Below, piece by piece: positions 53,338 to 62,212 of a stretch of DNA of 64,000 nucleotides (the first letter of the stretch is position 1; every line of letters begins with the position of its first letter). The notes below the pieces were generated by a model that saw only the letters and a program-made list of their open reading frames with translations, ran no database searches and was not told where the DNA came from. The stretch comes from Nitratireductor sp. (GTDB lineage Bacteria; Pseudomonadota; Alphaproteobacteria; Rhizobiales; Rhizobiaceae). The DNA is taken from the NCBI GenBank assembly GCA_020637805.1, contig JACKJU010000001.1:415484-479483 (forward strand). Direction: 5' to 3'. The translations under genes and the position numbers were made by a program.

Positions 53338-54669
53338 TTACCGGCCTGGACCCCGTTGCTTGAAGAAAATGTCCACCGCCTTGGCGATTTCTGTCGCCAG
53401 GCGTTCCTGCCAGGCTTCATCCATGAGCATTTTCTCGTCTTCGCTGTTGGAGAGATAACCGAGTTCCAGCAAAACCCCGGGAACTTCCGGGTTCTTGAGC
53501 ACCTTGAATGAGGCGGCGCGCTGCGGATTGTTGATGAGCCGGACATGCGGCTTGAGATTCGAAAGCAGGACAGAGGAAAAATGCTTCGAGAACCGCGTGG
53601 TTTCCCGCAGGGTCAGGTCGGCCAGAATATCGGTAACGTCATCCTGTGCCTCGGGCGCGGCAAGACCGGCGACGACATCCGCAAGGTTTTCCGAATCGGC
53701 GACTTCCGCCGCGAGGCTGTCGGTAGCCCTGCGCGCCAATGTGTAGATGGTTGCGCCGCGCACGCTGTGCTGCTTGAGGCTGTCGGCATGGACTGAAATC
53801 AGCAGATCGGCATTGAGATTGCGTGCAATGCGCTGGCGTTCCGACAGCGAGATGAATACGTCGCTGTCGCGGGTGTAGTGCACTTCGTAGCCGCCAAGTG
53901 CATCGATGCTGTCGCCGACCTTGCGGGCGACCTTGAGCGTCAGTTCCTTTTCCAGCGTGCCGTGGAGACCGATGGCACCGCCGTCGATGCCTCCATGTCC
54001 GGGATCGATCACCACCCGGTGTACCCCCGCGCGCTTTTCCGGCACGCGAACGCGATCGCCCTTGCGAACCACCGAACCGCTGCTGCCCAGAACACTGAAC
54101 TGTTCGGCAAGGTTGCGCGTGAATTCCCCGGCCGAAACCGGTTTCAGATCAAGAACGAGCCGGTAGAAGCCGCTCTCCTTGACGGCCTCGAGTTCCTTGC
54201 TGTCCACGGCCGCCGGTTTGCTGAGTTCCAGCACGAGCCGGGCCTTGGTTTCGGAAACCGCGCCATGACGCAGACCGGCGACCAGCCCTTTCGCGGACAT
54301 CGGTGCCTCGTCGGCAAAGCGGAACACTCCGTTGTCCAGTTCAACGACGAAGCGGTCGGGATTTTCCATGAAAAAGACGTTGAACTCGGGCTTGCGGTCG
54401 ACTTCGAGGACGAGATGGGTGTTGCCACCCTCCTCGGTCAGCCTTCCGGCAAAAACGATGAACGGGCCTTGCTGTCCGATTTGCGCATCGGATGGAGCAG
54501 CCGTTTCAACGCCGGTAGCTGGCTCAACCGGATCGCTTGCAACTGCAGATCCAATGGAGAGCGGGCCAGTCGCGACCACACCCGCTGCCAGCAACAACGC
54601 CAATCCCCACCGGATCACATGAAACAGGGCAAATCTAAACAGGTCCAATTTTGCCAAACCGGTCTGCAT
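53338..54669 (-). CDS. amiC: N-acetylmuramoyl-L-alanine amidase (AMIN + Amidase_3)
   Basis: 443 residues. The N-terminus carries a signal-type hydrophobic segment (VIRWGLALLLAAGVVATG). An AMIN domain (about 70-190; FVVELDNGVFRFADEAP) is followed by Amidase_3 (about 215-440) with the zinc ligands in VVIDPGHGGIDGGAIG, LEKELTLKVA and LISVHADS, and the catalytic Glu in VPGVLLELGYLSN. It cleaves the amide bond between MurNAc and the peptide, helping daughter-cell separation. AAGGA precedes the ATG. PBP1A follows on the same strand after 354 bp. Confidence 0.92.
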   Translation of the reverse strand: MQTGLAKLDLFRFALFHVIRWGLALLLAAGVVATGPLSIGSAVASDPVEPATGVETAAPSDAQIGQQGPFIVFAGRLTEEGGNTHLVLEVDRKPEFNVFFMENPDRFVVELDNGVFRFADEAPMSAKGLVAGLRHGAVSETKARLVLELSKPAAVDSKELEAVKESGFYRLVLDLKPVSAGEFTRNLAEQFSVLGSSGSVVRKGDRVRVPEKRAGVHRVVIDPGHGGIDGGAIGLHGTLEKELTLKVARKVGDSIDALGGYEVHYTRDSDVFISLSERQRIARNLNADLLISVHADSLKQHSVRGATIYTLARRATDSLAAEVADSENLADVVAGLAAPEAQDDVTDILADLTLRETTRFSKHFSSVLLSNLKPHVRLINNPQRAASFKVLKNPEVPGVLLELGYLSNSEDEKMLMDEAWQERLATEIAKAVDIFFKQRGPGR

Positions 54670-55566
54670 CTGTCCTTTTCCGCATCTACCCGAATGCGAA
54701 TCACTTGTTCATCACCGGCTCCGATTAAGTGATACGTCTTGAAAAGTCGAGTTTGGACGGCCCTTTCGCTCTGCCACACCAGACACACGCAACCAGCAGC
54801 AAAAGCTCCGTCTTGCAGCAGGCCGGTACCAATCGCAGGCCGCCGGACTTGCTTTTCCGGCGGGCATGACCTGTCACATTTAAGTCAGCCATACTGTCTT
54901 TTTTCTTGTAAGAACGGATTTGAAAGCTTAATTGTGCAAGTAGGGTCCAAAGTTTTGGAACGCGAGTTCCCTTACCGGTCCGGAGGGCTGCCCGGCGTGT
55001 TTTTGTCGGATCTGTCCCAACCGTTTTTCCGCACAGACCGGCGCTCCCATTCAACCGGAGAATTGCCAGGCGGAAACCGGAACCGGACGGCTGGCAGGAA
55101 TTCCCGTTTAGTAGGCCCCGAGAGATTTCGTGTCACAATCCGCCGGACATGCGGAGTGCACCGATTGAGACGCCAGGCGGCACGGTCAGCAAAATGACAC
55201 TGTGTGCCAGGCGCAATAAACGCCGGCAGGTCCGGCAAGTTAAACCGCCGGCGGGCAATCCCGATCCGGCATGGTCCAGAAACGTGACAGCGGCGCCGAT
55301 GTTTGAAGCGGGTTACAAGAGAAATGGCAAGGCGAGCACCCCGACCGGGAATGTGCTCGCGGGCGCGCAATTGCGCCCTGCCCTTTCTTCGCCCCCCCGC
55401 AGGCAGCGCATCACACGCAACGTGGCAGGCGACTGCCGGATTTCCCTGAAGCGGCTGAAGCCGCCAGCCAGGGTATGTGAACTTGAATCCGAAAAACTGG
55501 CTCTGACATTCCTGTCCGATCCGGGGGGAAGTTCTTCCGGCTCCGCGCCTGCGGAGTATCTATTCA
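54670..55566 (+). promoter_or_regulatory. long non-coding leader region upstream of rne
   Basis: 897 bp without a supported gene between divergent amiC and rne. Structures include CCGCCGGA/TCCGGCGG (54840-54863), tandem hairpins GCGAGCAC/GTGCTCGC and GGGCGC/GCGCCC (55332-55378), and GCGGC-UGAA-GCCGC (55451-55464). A long structured 5' UTR is the known site of RNase E autoregulation in E. coli; the same role here is inference. No clear promoter hexamers were found. Confidence 0.5.
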
Positions 55567-58500
55567 ATGGCAAACAACAAAATGCTGATCGACGCCTCGC
55601 ACCCGGAGGAAACCCGGGTCGTGGTAGTGCGCGGGAACCGGGTAGAAGAATTTGATTTCGAGGCGCAGGAAAAGCGCCAGCTTCGCGGAAACATCTATCT
55701 TGCAAAGGTCACGAGGGTAGAACCCTCGCTTCAGGCCGCATTCATCGATTATGGCGGGAACCGTCACGGCTTCCTGGCCTTCAGCGAAATTCACCCTGAC
55801 TATTACCAGATCCCGGCAGCCGACCGGCAGGCCCTTCTCGAAGAGGAGGAAGAAGCCCAGGCAGCAGAGGCCGAACAGGAGAGCGACGAAGAGGAAGACC
55901 GCTCGTCGTCACGGCGTTCGCGCCGCCGCGGCCGCAAACCCTCCAACGATGCCTCGGCTTCCACCGACGATGCCGATGATTCTGACGATGATGGCGAGGA
56001 CGAAGACGAGCCTGAAACCATCGCCTCGAACGCAGATGCCACCTTCGGCAGCGACGACGAGGACGGTGAGGTTGTGCTCGTCCCCGCTGACGAAGTGACC
56101 GGCGACGACGAAGACGACGATTCGGATGATGACGACGGCGACGGCGGCCGCAGCATGGCAGCCGTGATCGAGACCGATTCGATTTCCGAACCTGCCGACG
56201 AACCGGAAGATGGCGAAGAGCCTGCCGAAGCCTCCGCCGAGGACGAGAAGCCCAAGAAGCGGGCGCGCCGTTCTCCCCGCAAGAAAAAGGCCGATGAAGC
56301 CCAGGCAGACTCGGATAGCGCTGAAAGCGGAGAGACTGCCGAACCGGCTCCGAAGGCCGCAAAGGCAGCTTCGACCCGCAAGCGCCGCTCCAAGAAGGAT
56401 GCCGAAGAAACCTCTGGTGAAGAGGAAGCGCCTGAGACGGCGGCAGATACTGCCGAAGCTGAGGAAGAAAAGCCGAAGAAGCGTGCCCGCCGCAGCCCGC
56501 GCAAGAAGAAGGATGATGCGGAGGCCGCTGAGGCCGAAGCAGCAAAATCCGATGACGAAGGCGCGGAGAAAGTTGAAGAAATCGCTTCCGCCGAGGCGGA
56601 CGACAGCAAAGCTGACGGCGATGCGGATGCAGACACTGAAGCTGATGCGAGCGACGAAGGCGAAAAACGCAAGCGCGGACGCAAACGTTCCTCGCGTGGC
56701 GGACGCCGCCGCAACCGCAAGGGCGAGAGCACTTCTGGCAGCGATGAGGCTTCGGATGACGACGCGTCTTCGGCCAGCGAAAACGGTGCTGAAAACGGCA
56801 AGAATGGCGAGGAGTTCGAGAATGTCGGCGCAGCCGACGCGCTTGAAGAGGTACCACGCCGGGCTCGTCCACGCCGCTCCTACAAGATCCAGGAAGTCAT
56901 TCGCCGCCGACAGGTGATGCTGGTGCAGGTGGTCAAGGAAGAACGCGGAACCAAGGGCGCCGCGCTGACGACCTATCTCTCGCTTGCAGGCCGCTACTCG
57001 GTACTCATGCCGAATACCGCTCGCGGTGGCGGCATCTCACGCAAGATCACCAACCCGGCTGACCGCAAGCGGCTGAAGGAAATTGCAGGCGCACTCGAAG
57101 TGCCGAAGGGCATGGGCGTCATCCTGCGTACCGCCGGCGCTTCGCGCAGTGCACAGGAAGTGAGCCGCGATTTCGACTACCTGATGCGGCTCTGGGAAAA
57201 CGTGCGCAGCCTGACGCTTGCATCCACGGCACCCTGCCTCGTCTACGAGGAAGGCAGCCTGATCAAGCGGTCGATCCGCGACCTTTACGACAAGGATATC
57301 GGCGAAATCGTCGTTTCCGGCGAGGAAGGCTATCGTGAAGCAAAAGACTTCATGAAGATGCTGATGCCGAGTCATGCCAAGAACGTGAAGCTGCACAAGG
57401 GCGACCAGCCGCTGCTTTCCAAGTTCGGCGTGGAATCCCAGCTCGACAAGATGGTCACTCCGCAGGTGACCCTGAAATCGGGCGGTTACCTGGTCATCAA
57501 CCAGACCGAGGCGCTGGTGGCGATCGACGTCAACTCGGGCCGTTCCACCCGCGAACACTCGATCGAGGCCACTGCCCTTCAGACCAACCTGGAAGCGGCG
57601 GAAGAAGTTGCCCGCCAGCTTCGGTTGCGCGACCTTGCCGGTCTGATCGTCATCGACTTCATCGACATGGAGGAGAAGCGAAACAACCGCTCTGTCGAGA
57701 AGAAACTCAAGGAATGCCTCAAGAACGACCGGGCACGCATCCAGGTTGGGCACATCTCGCATTTCGGTCTTCTCGAAATGTCGCGTCAGCGCATCCGTGC
57801 CAGCGTTCTGGAAAGCACCATGGAGCCCTGCCCGCATTGCGGCGGCACCGGCCATATCCGTTCCGGTTCCTCTTTCGCAATCCAGGTGGTGCGCGCCATC
57901 GAGGAACATCTGAACCGCAACTCGCGCAACGATGTGCTGGTGAAGCTGCATCCGGCAGCGGCGATCTACATTCTCAACCACAAGCGCCAGTCAATTACCC
58001 GTCTTGAAGACAGGTACGGCGTGGCCATCGAGTTCGAGACGGATGCATCGCTTTCGGGCCGCGAATTCAGCATTGAGAAAGGTGAGCCTTCCACGCGCGT
58101 ACCGCAGATATCGCAGGTTGCCGAGGCAATCACGCCCATGGACATGGACGACAGCGACGACGACGGCGACGAGAACTTCACCGATATGGACGGCGATGCC
58201 GACAGCGGTGATGGCGATTCCGGTTCGGCTGCCGCCTCTGCTGGTGATGGCGGCGACGACAGCGACGGCGACCAGCGTTCGGGTCGCAAGCGGCGCAAGC
58301 GCCGTGGCCGCCGCGGACGCGGGCGTGACCGCGACCGTGATGATGAGGGCAATGAGGCCTCTGCCGGTTCTTCCCAGGATGATGACTCGGAAGGCGATGA
58401 CGACAATTCGCCGGATGAGGAAGAACAGGAGGAACGGTCAAACGCCGAAGCGCCGGCCAACGCCGCAAGCGAAGCCTCCAGCAAGGCTGAAGTGGCCGAA

Positions 58501-58995
58501 GAAGTCTCCAGCGACGACAGCGGCAACAAGGCAGCCGAGGAACCCAAGGCAAGTGCCGCACCCGCGCGCAGCCGCAACACACGCCGCACCGGCAGGCCTG
58601 GCAAGAAGGTTCGCGAAGAATCTGAATCCGAGTCAACCGAAGCGGAGACGGCCACTGCCACGGATGCGAGCGAGGATGAACAGCGCGAGGCAGCTCCGCC
58701 ACGAGCCCATGTTCGCCGCAATACCCGCAGGGTGAAGTCATCCGGCAACGGGGCTTCGCAGGATAGCGTGGATGGGTCGGAGAGCCCGGATAACGTAGCG
58801 GAGACTGTAGCGGAAGCCGAAAGCCCTGCTACGTCCAGCGAGACGCCCGCGGATGAAACGCCCGAGAACACTCCTGTTGCAGAAGCCGCTGACGAGAGCG
58901 AAACAACCGCACCGGCAGAAAACACGGAAAGCCCGGAAGAAGGTGCCGAAGGTGACAAGAAATCCGGCTGGTGGGGCAAGGGCGGATTTTTCTAG
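55567..58995 (+). CDS. rne: ribonuclease E with interrupted S1 domain
   Basis: 1142 residues. The N-terminus (LIDASHPEETRVVVVRGNRVEEFDFE) and the first half of the S1 domain (GNIYLAKVTRVEPSLQAAFIDYGGNRHGFLAF) are followed by about 350 low-complexity acidic and basic residues (about 86-440), then S1 resumes at VMLVQVVKEERGTKGAAL. The catalytic core has VAIDVNSGR and LIVIDFIDM with its metal aspartates, and the Zn-link is CPHCGGTGH. The C-terminal third is a disordered scaffold with RGRRGRGRDRDR patches and ends GWWGKGGFF, matching the PNPase-binding GWW motif described for Caulobacter RNase E. It is the core of RNA decay. Confidence 0.94.
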   Translation: MANNKMLIDASHPEETRVVVVRGNRVEEFDFEAQEKRQLRGNIYLAKVTRVEPSLQAAFIDYGGNRHGFLAFSEIHPDYYQIPAADRQALLEEEEEAQAAEAEQESDEEEDRSSSRRSRRRGRKPSNDASASTDDADDSDDDGEDEDEPETIASNADATFGSDDEDGEVVLVPADEVTGDDEDDDSDDDDGDGGRSMAAVIETDSISEPADEPEDGEEPAEASAEDEKPKKRARRSPRKKKADEAQADSDSAESGETAEPAPKAAKAASTRKRRSKKDAEETSGEEEAPETAADTAEAEEEKPKKRARRSPRKKKDDAEAAEAEAAKSDDEGAEKVEEIASAEADDSKADGDADADTEADASDEGEKRKRGRKRSSRGGRRRNRKGESTSGSDEASDDDASSASENGAENGKNGEEFENVGAADALEEVPRRARPRRSYKIQEVIRRRQVMLVQVVKEERGTKGAALTTYLSLAGRYSVLMPNTARGGGISRKITNPADRKRLKEIAGALEVPKGMGVILRTAGASRSAQEVSRDFDYLMRLWENVRSLTLASTAPCLVYEEGSLIKRSIRDLYDKDIGEIVVSGEEGYREAKDFMKMLMPSHAKNVKLHKGDQPLLSKFGVESQLDKMVTPQVTLKSGGYLVINQTEALVAIDVNSGRSTREHSIEATALQTNLEAAEEVARQLRLRDLAGLIVIDFIDMEEKRNNRSVEKKLKECLKNDRARIQVGHISHFGLLEMSRQRIRASVLESTMEPCPHCGGTGHIRSGSSFAIQVVRAIEEHLNRNSRNDVLVKLHPAAAIYILNHKRQSITRLEDRYGVAIEFETDASLSGREFSIEKGEPSTRVPQISQVAEAITPMDMDDSDDDGDENFTDMDGDADSGDGDSGSAAASAGDGGDDSDGDQRSGRKRRKRRGRRGRGRDRDRDDEGNEASAGSSQDDDSEGDDDNSPDEEEQEERSNAEAPANAASEASSKAEVAEEVSSDDSGNKAAEEPKASAAPARSRNTRRTGRPGKKVREESESESTEAETATATDASEDEQREAAPPRAHVRRNTRRVKSSGNGASQDSVDGSESPDNVAETVAEAESPATSSETPADETPENTPVAEAADESETTAPAENTESPEEGAEGDKKSGWWGKGGFF
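56238..56520 (+). repeat. rne: duplicated basic motif in RNase E insertion
   Basis: The protein segment EKPKKRARRSPRKKK occurs twice (about 56240 and 56468), about 228 bp apart, each flanked by acidic stretches. The DNA copies differ at synonymous positions, so the duplication is old. Confidence 0.75.
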
Positions 58996-59060
58996 GGCGC
59001 ATAGGCTGCGCAATCGCGATAGTTTACTTTGTGATTGCACCTGATCGGAAAATTACGGGA

Positions 59061-59087
59061 AAGCGGCGGCTCGGGCTGCCGCTTTTT
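59061..59087 (+). terminator. intrinsic terminator after rne
   Basis: AAGCGGC and GCCGCTT pair around a 10-nt loop and are followed by TTT. It lies 66 bp after the rne stop. Because of it, any start of the next gene before 59088 is unlikely. Confidence 0.75.
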
Positions 59088-59160
59088 CGTTTCAAGCCAG
59101 ACCGGAACAGTTGATCTGCCGTGTTTGCTTCCTTGCCGCCACCTTGTCGCCAAGAATGAC

Positions 59161-60573
59161 GTGCCATACATTGGAAAGACACCAACACCAGCTGTTCCCG
59201 ATTTGAAAACCCTTTCCCCATCCCTTTCTGCACGACTGATCTGCGCCGCGCTCGCGATGTGGATAGCTGTGCTCCTGCCCTGGATCGCCAATGCCCAAGG
59301 CAAGCGTCTCGCGGTTATTCGCGATGCGGAGATAGAGGCATTGCTTTCCGACTATTCCGCCCCGATTTTCAAGGCGGCAGGAATCCGGCCCGGCGAAATC
59401 CAGATCCACATCTCCATGGATGACGCGTTCAACGCCTTCGTTTCCGGCCGCCACATGGTGATCAACACGGGCGCAATACTGCAGACAGAGGAACCGAACG
59501 AACTGATAGGCGTCATCGCCCACGAAGCCGGGCACTTCATAGGCGGCCATCAGGCGCGGCTTCGCCAGCGCGTTGATTCGGCACAGTTTCTCGCGGTCGT
59601 GGGCGTGTTGCTTGGTGCCGGAGCCGCTGCGATGGGCGGCGATGCGGGAAGCGCTGCCGGCCAGGCGCTGCTTGCGGGCAGCCAGACAATGATCATGCGC
59701 GATCTGCTTGCCTATCGCAGGGACGAGGAAATCGCCGCAGATCAGGAAGCGATCAAGCTCCTGGACAAGACCGGCCAGTCCGCATGGGGCCTTGTAGCCT
59801 CCTTCCAGCGCATGGACCGGCAATTGATTTTCACCACGATGCCGCGCAATTCCTACCTGCAAACGCACCCTTTCCCGCGCGAACGTGTGAAGCTCCTGGA
59901 AAACCTCGCGGCTTCGAGCAAGAATTTCTCGCAGGTCGATTCTGCCAACCTGCAACTTCGCCACAAGATGGCTCAGGCGAAGATCCTCGCCTATTCGGAT
60001 GGCATTGGCGGGATCCAGCGCAAGTTCCGCGACCACCTGACCAGCGCCCCTGCCCGCTATGGCCTGGCCATTGCCCAGTTCCTGCAAGGCAAGACGGCTG
60101 AAGCGCTCGGTGGAATAGACAAGCTGATCTCCGAGCAGCCGAAGAATCCGTATCTCTATGAAATGAAGGCAGAAATTCTGCTGCGTGCCGGCCGTGCCAA
60201 GGAGGCTCTCATCCCCATGAAGAAGGCAGTGAGCCTGGATACCCACAAGTCCGGTCTCATGCAGATCATCGAGGGAACGATTCTGTTCCACACGGGCGAC
60301 AAGGCTTCGATCAGGGAAGCCATCCGCCTGACCAAGGTAGGTTTGGTGCGCGATCCTGACACGATCCAGGGATATTCCACGCTGGCCAGGGCATATGCTG
60401 CACTGGGTGACGAAACACTGGCTCTGGCGGCATCCGCCGACGAGCAGTTTCTTGCCTCCAATTTCAAGCAGGCAAAGGAATATGCGCTTCGCGCTCAACA
60501 GAAATTGAAGAAGAATTCACCCGAGTGGCTTCGCATGCAGGATATCGTCCTGTACAAGCCGGAAAAGAACTGA
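59161..60573 (+). CDS. M48 family metalloprotease with TPR region (BepA-like)
   Basis: About 470 residues from GTG 59161. A signal peptide (LICAALAMWIAVLLPWIANAQG) precedes the M48 peptidase domain with the zinc motif HEAGHFIGGH and the third ligand in RRDEEIAADQEA. The C-terminal half is TPR-like helices (YLYEMKAEILLRAGRAKEAL, GYSTLARAYAALGDE). BepA proteins in the periplasm help outer-membrane protein quality control. The start is not settled: the frame is open from 59035 but crosses a terminator; GTG 59161 or TTG 59203 are plausible and neither has a strong SD. Confidence 0.85.
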   Translation: MPYIGKTPTPAVPDLKTLSPSLSARLICAALAMWIAVLLPWIANAQGKRLAVIRDAEIEALLSDYSAPIFKAAGIRPGEIQIHISMDDAFNAFVSGRHMVINTGAILQTEEPNELIGVIAHEAGHFIGGHQARLRQRVDSAQFLAVVGVLLGAGAAAMGGDAGSAAGQALLAGSQTMIMRDLLAYRRDEEIAADQEAIKLLDKTGQSAWGLVASFQRMDRQLIFTTMPRNSYLQTHPFPRERVKLLENLAASSKNFSQVDSANLQLRHKMAQAKILAYSDGIGGIQRKFRDHLTSAPARYGLAIAQFLQGKTAEALGGIDKLISEQPKNPYLYEMKAEILLRAGRAKEALIPMKKAVSLDTHKSGLMQIIEGTILFHTGDKASIREAIRLTKVGLVRDPDTIQGYSTLARAYAALGDETLALAASADEQFLASNFKQAKEYALRAQQKLKKNSPEWLRMQDIVLYKPEKN

Positions 60574-60610
60574 ACCCGGCGGTGAGCCGGACCGATCCAG
60601 GAAGCAAGGC

Positions 60611-61405
60611 ATGAACAATCGAGTAAAATTCAGCAACCGCATTCTGAGTGGCGTGGCAGCAGTTGCGCTGGGCATTACGGCGGTTATCGGTGCGCCTGCC
60701 AATGGCGCCATGGCGCAGGATGCCAAAGCCATGGACAAGAGCGCCGTTGAAAATATCGTGCGCGACTATCTTCTGGCCAATCCTGAAATCCTCATCGAGA
60801 TGCAACAGGCGCTCGAAGCAAAGCAACAGGAAGCCCGCCAGCTGTCCCAGGCCAAGACACTGGAAGAGCAGCACGACAAGATATTCAACTCGGAAAACCA
60901 GATGGTTATCGGCAATCCGGACGCCGAAATCTCCATCGTCGAATTCTTTGACTACAATTGCGGCTTCTGCAAGCGCGCGCTTGCGGACATGGACAAGATG
61001 GTCGCCGAGAACCCGGATGTGAAGTTCATCATGAAGGAATTCCCCGTGCTCGGCGAAGGCTCGCTTCAGGCTTCGCAGGTCAGCATGGCGATCATGCATG
61101 AATATCCGGAACTCTACGCAGAGTTTCACCGCAAGCTTCTGGGCGGAGCCGGCCAGAAGGACGGACAGCGTGCCCTCGCTGTAGCCGGCGAACTGGGTGC
61201 CGATGTCCAAAAGCTCAAGGCTTCCATGGCGCATGACAAGAACACCGACGCCCTGCGCGAGGTATATGCGCTAGCAGACGGACTTGGCATTTCCGGCACC
61301 CCGTCCTATGTCATTGGAGATGAAGTCGTTTTCGGCGCGGTGGGATATGCCAACATCCTTCCGAAGGTCGCCAACATACGCCAGTGCGGCAAGACCGTCT
61401 GCTGA
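60611..61405 (+). CDS. DsbA-family thioredoxin-fold protein (Com1/ScsC-like)
   Basis: 264 residues. A signal peptide ends near GAMAQDA, followed by a helical N-terminal extension (VENIVRDYLLANPEILIEMQQALEA) typical of proteins that oligomerise. The thioredoxin fold has the active site YNCGFCKRA and cis-Pro in SGTPSY. It may form or isomerise disulfides in secreted proteins. A C-terminal cysteine pair candidate (QCGKTVC) is also present. It lies 37 bp after the M48 gene, suggesting a periplasmic folding unit. Confidence 0.87.
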   Translation: MNNRVKFSNRILSGVAAVALGITAVIGAPANGAMAQDAKAMDKSAVENIVRDYLLANPEILIEMQQALEAKQQEARQLSQAKTLEEQHDKIFNSENQMVIGNPDAEISIVEFFDYNCGFCKRALADMDKMVAENPDVKFIMKEFPVLGEGSLQASQVSMAIMHEYPELYAEFHRKLLGGAGQKDGQRALAVAGELGADVQKLKASMAHDKNTDALREVYALADGLGISGTPSYVIGDEVVFGAVGYANILPKVANIRQCGKTVC

Positions 61406-61516
61406 CATCCAGGAACCGGACCTGCATGAAATGGGTGACGCCGTCCGCCGCCACCGGCACCACCCGTGGCGGTTGTGCGCAAGCGCTGCCCATGTTAGCC
61501 ATCTTGTTGAAAAATG

Positions 61517-61546
61517 GCCGGTTTGATCAGATCAGACCGGCTTTTT
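61517..61546 (+). terminator. intrinsic terminator after the DsbA-like gene
   Basis: GCCGGTTTGA and TCAGACCGGC form a 10-bp stem (one G-U) around TCAGA, followed by five T. The remaining bases of the 333-bp gap to accB hold no supported gene; aroQ, found here in many relatives, is absent. Confidence 0.82.
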
Positions 61547-61738
61547 CCTTTCTTTGGGCGGTTTGCACAGGTATAACACCGCAGATTTTCAGGCGCTGAT
61601 CAGCCGCACGCGGAAACATTTTCCGGTTAGTTCCGGGAGGCTCCATTCCCGGTCCGGGCTGCATTTCAGCATACGGTACAGGCAGGGGCAGCTTTCGCCG
61701 AAGCGAAAACGGGGCCTTACCCAGATATGGAAAGCGAC

Positions 61739-62197
61739 ATGTCAGCAAAGAACAAGACGATCGATCAGGAAGTCATCCGCCAGCTTGCCGAACTGCTCAA
61801 GGAAACCGGGCTTTCGGAAATCGAGGTTGAACAGGACGACCTGCGCATCCGTGTTGCCCAGAACTTCGGCCCCGCGCCGGTTCACGTGTCGGCAGCTCCG
61901 CAAGCTGCTGCGGCCCCTGCCCCGGCAGCAGAGCCTGTTGCCCCGGCATCCCCGGAGAAGCATCCAGGCGCGGTCACTTCGCCGATGGTGGGAACGGCCT
62001 ATCTTTCGCCGGCACCTGGCGCCGACCCGTTCATCCAAGTTGGAGACAGCGTCAAGGCGGGCCAGACGGTTCTCATCGTCGAGGCCATGAAAACCATGAA
62101 CCAGATTACAGCGCCGAAGTCCGGCAAAGTCAGCGCCATTCTGGTGGACAACGGCCAGCCGGTTGAATACGGCGAAGCCCTCCTTATCGTCGAATAG
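61739..62197 (+). CDS. accB: biotin carboxyl carrier protein of acetyl-CoA carboxylase
   Basis: 152 residues. The N-terminal helical part (VIRQLAELLKETGLSEIEVEQDDLRIRV) is joined by an Ala/Pro linker to the biotinyl domain, with the biotin lysine in VEAMKTMNQITAP. It carries biotin between carboxylase and transcarboxylase sites in the first step of fatty acid synthesis. ATG 61739 is preceded by GGAAAG; ATG 61727 is an alternative. accC follows 15 bp later. Confidence 0.94.
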   Translation: MSAKNKTIDQEVIRQLAELLKETGLSEIEVEQDDLRIRVAQNFGPAPVHVSAAPQAAAAPAPAAEPVAPASPEKHPGAVTSPMVGTAYLSPAPGADPFIQVGDSVKAGQTVLIVEAMKTMNQITAPKSGKVSAILVDNGQPVEYGEALLIVE

Positions 62198-62212
62198 GAT
62201 CGGGCAGCGTTC

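Noticed and set aside
54739..55197. Plus-strand frame of 152 residues in the rne leader
   Set aside because: Rich in Arg, Ser and Cys with no domain; typical of out-of-frame GC-rich DNA and lacking a ribosome site.
54670..55566. tRNA or 6S-like RNA in the rne leader
   Set aside because: I found no cloverleaf, TTC loop or conserved RNA motif; only simple hairpins.
55781..56872. Long minus-strand frames opposite the RNase E insert
   Set aside because: Ser- or Arg-rich translations produced by the acidic repeat codons; not genes.
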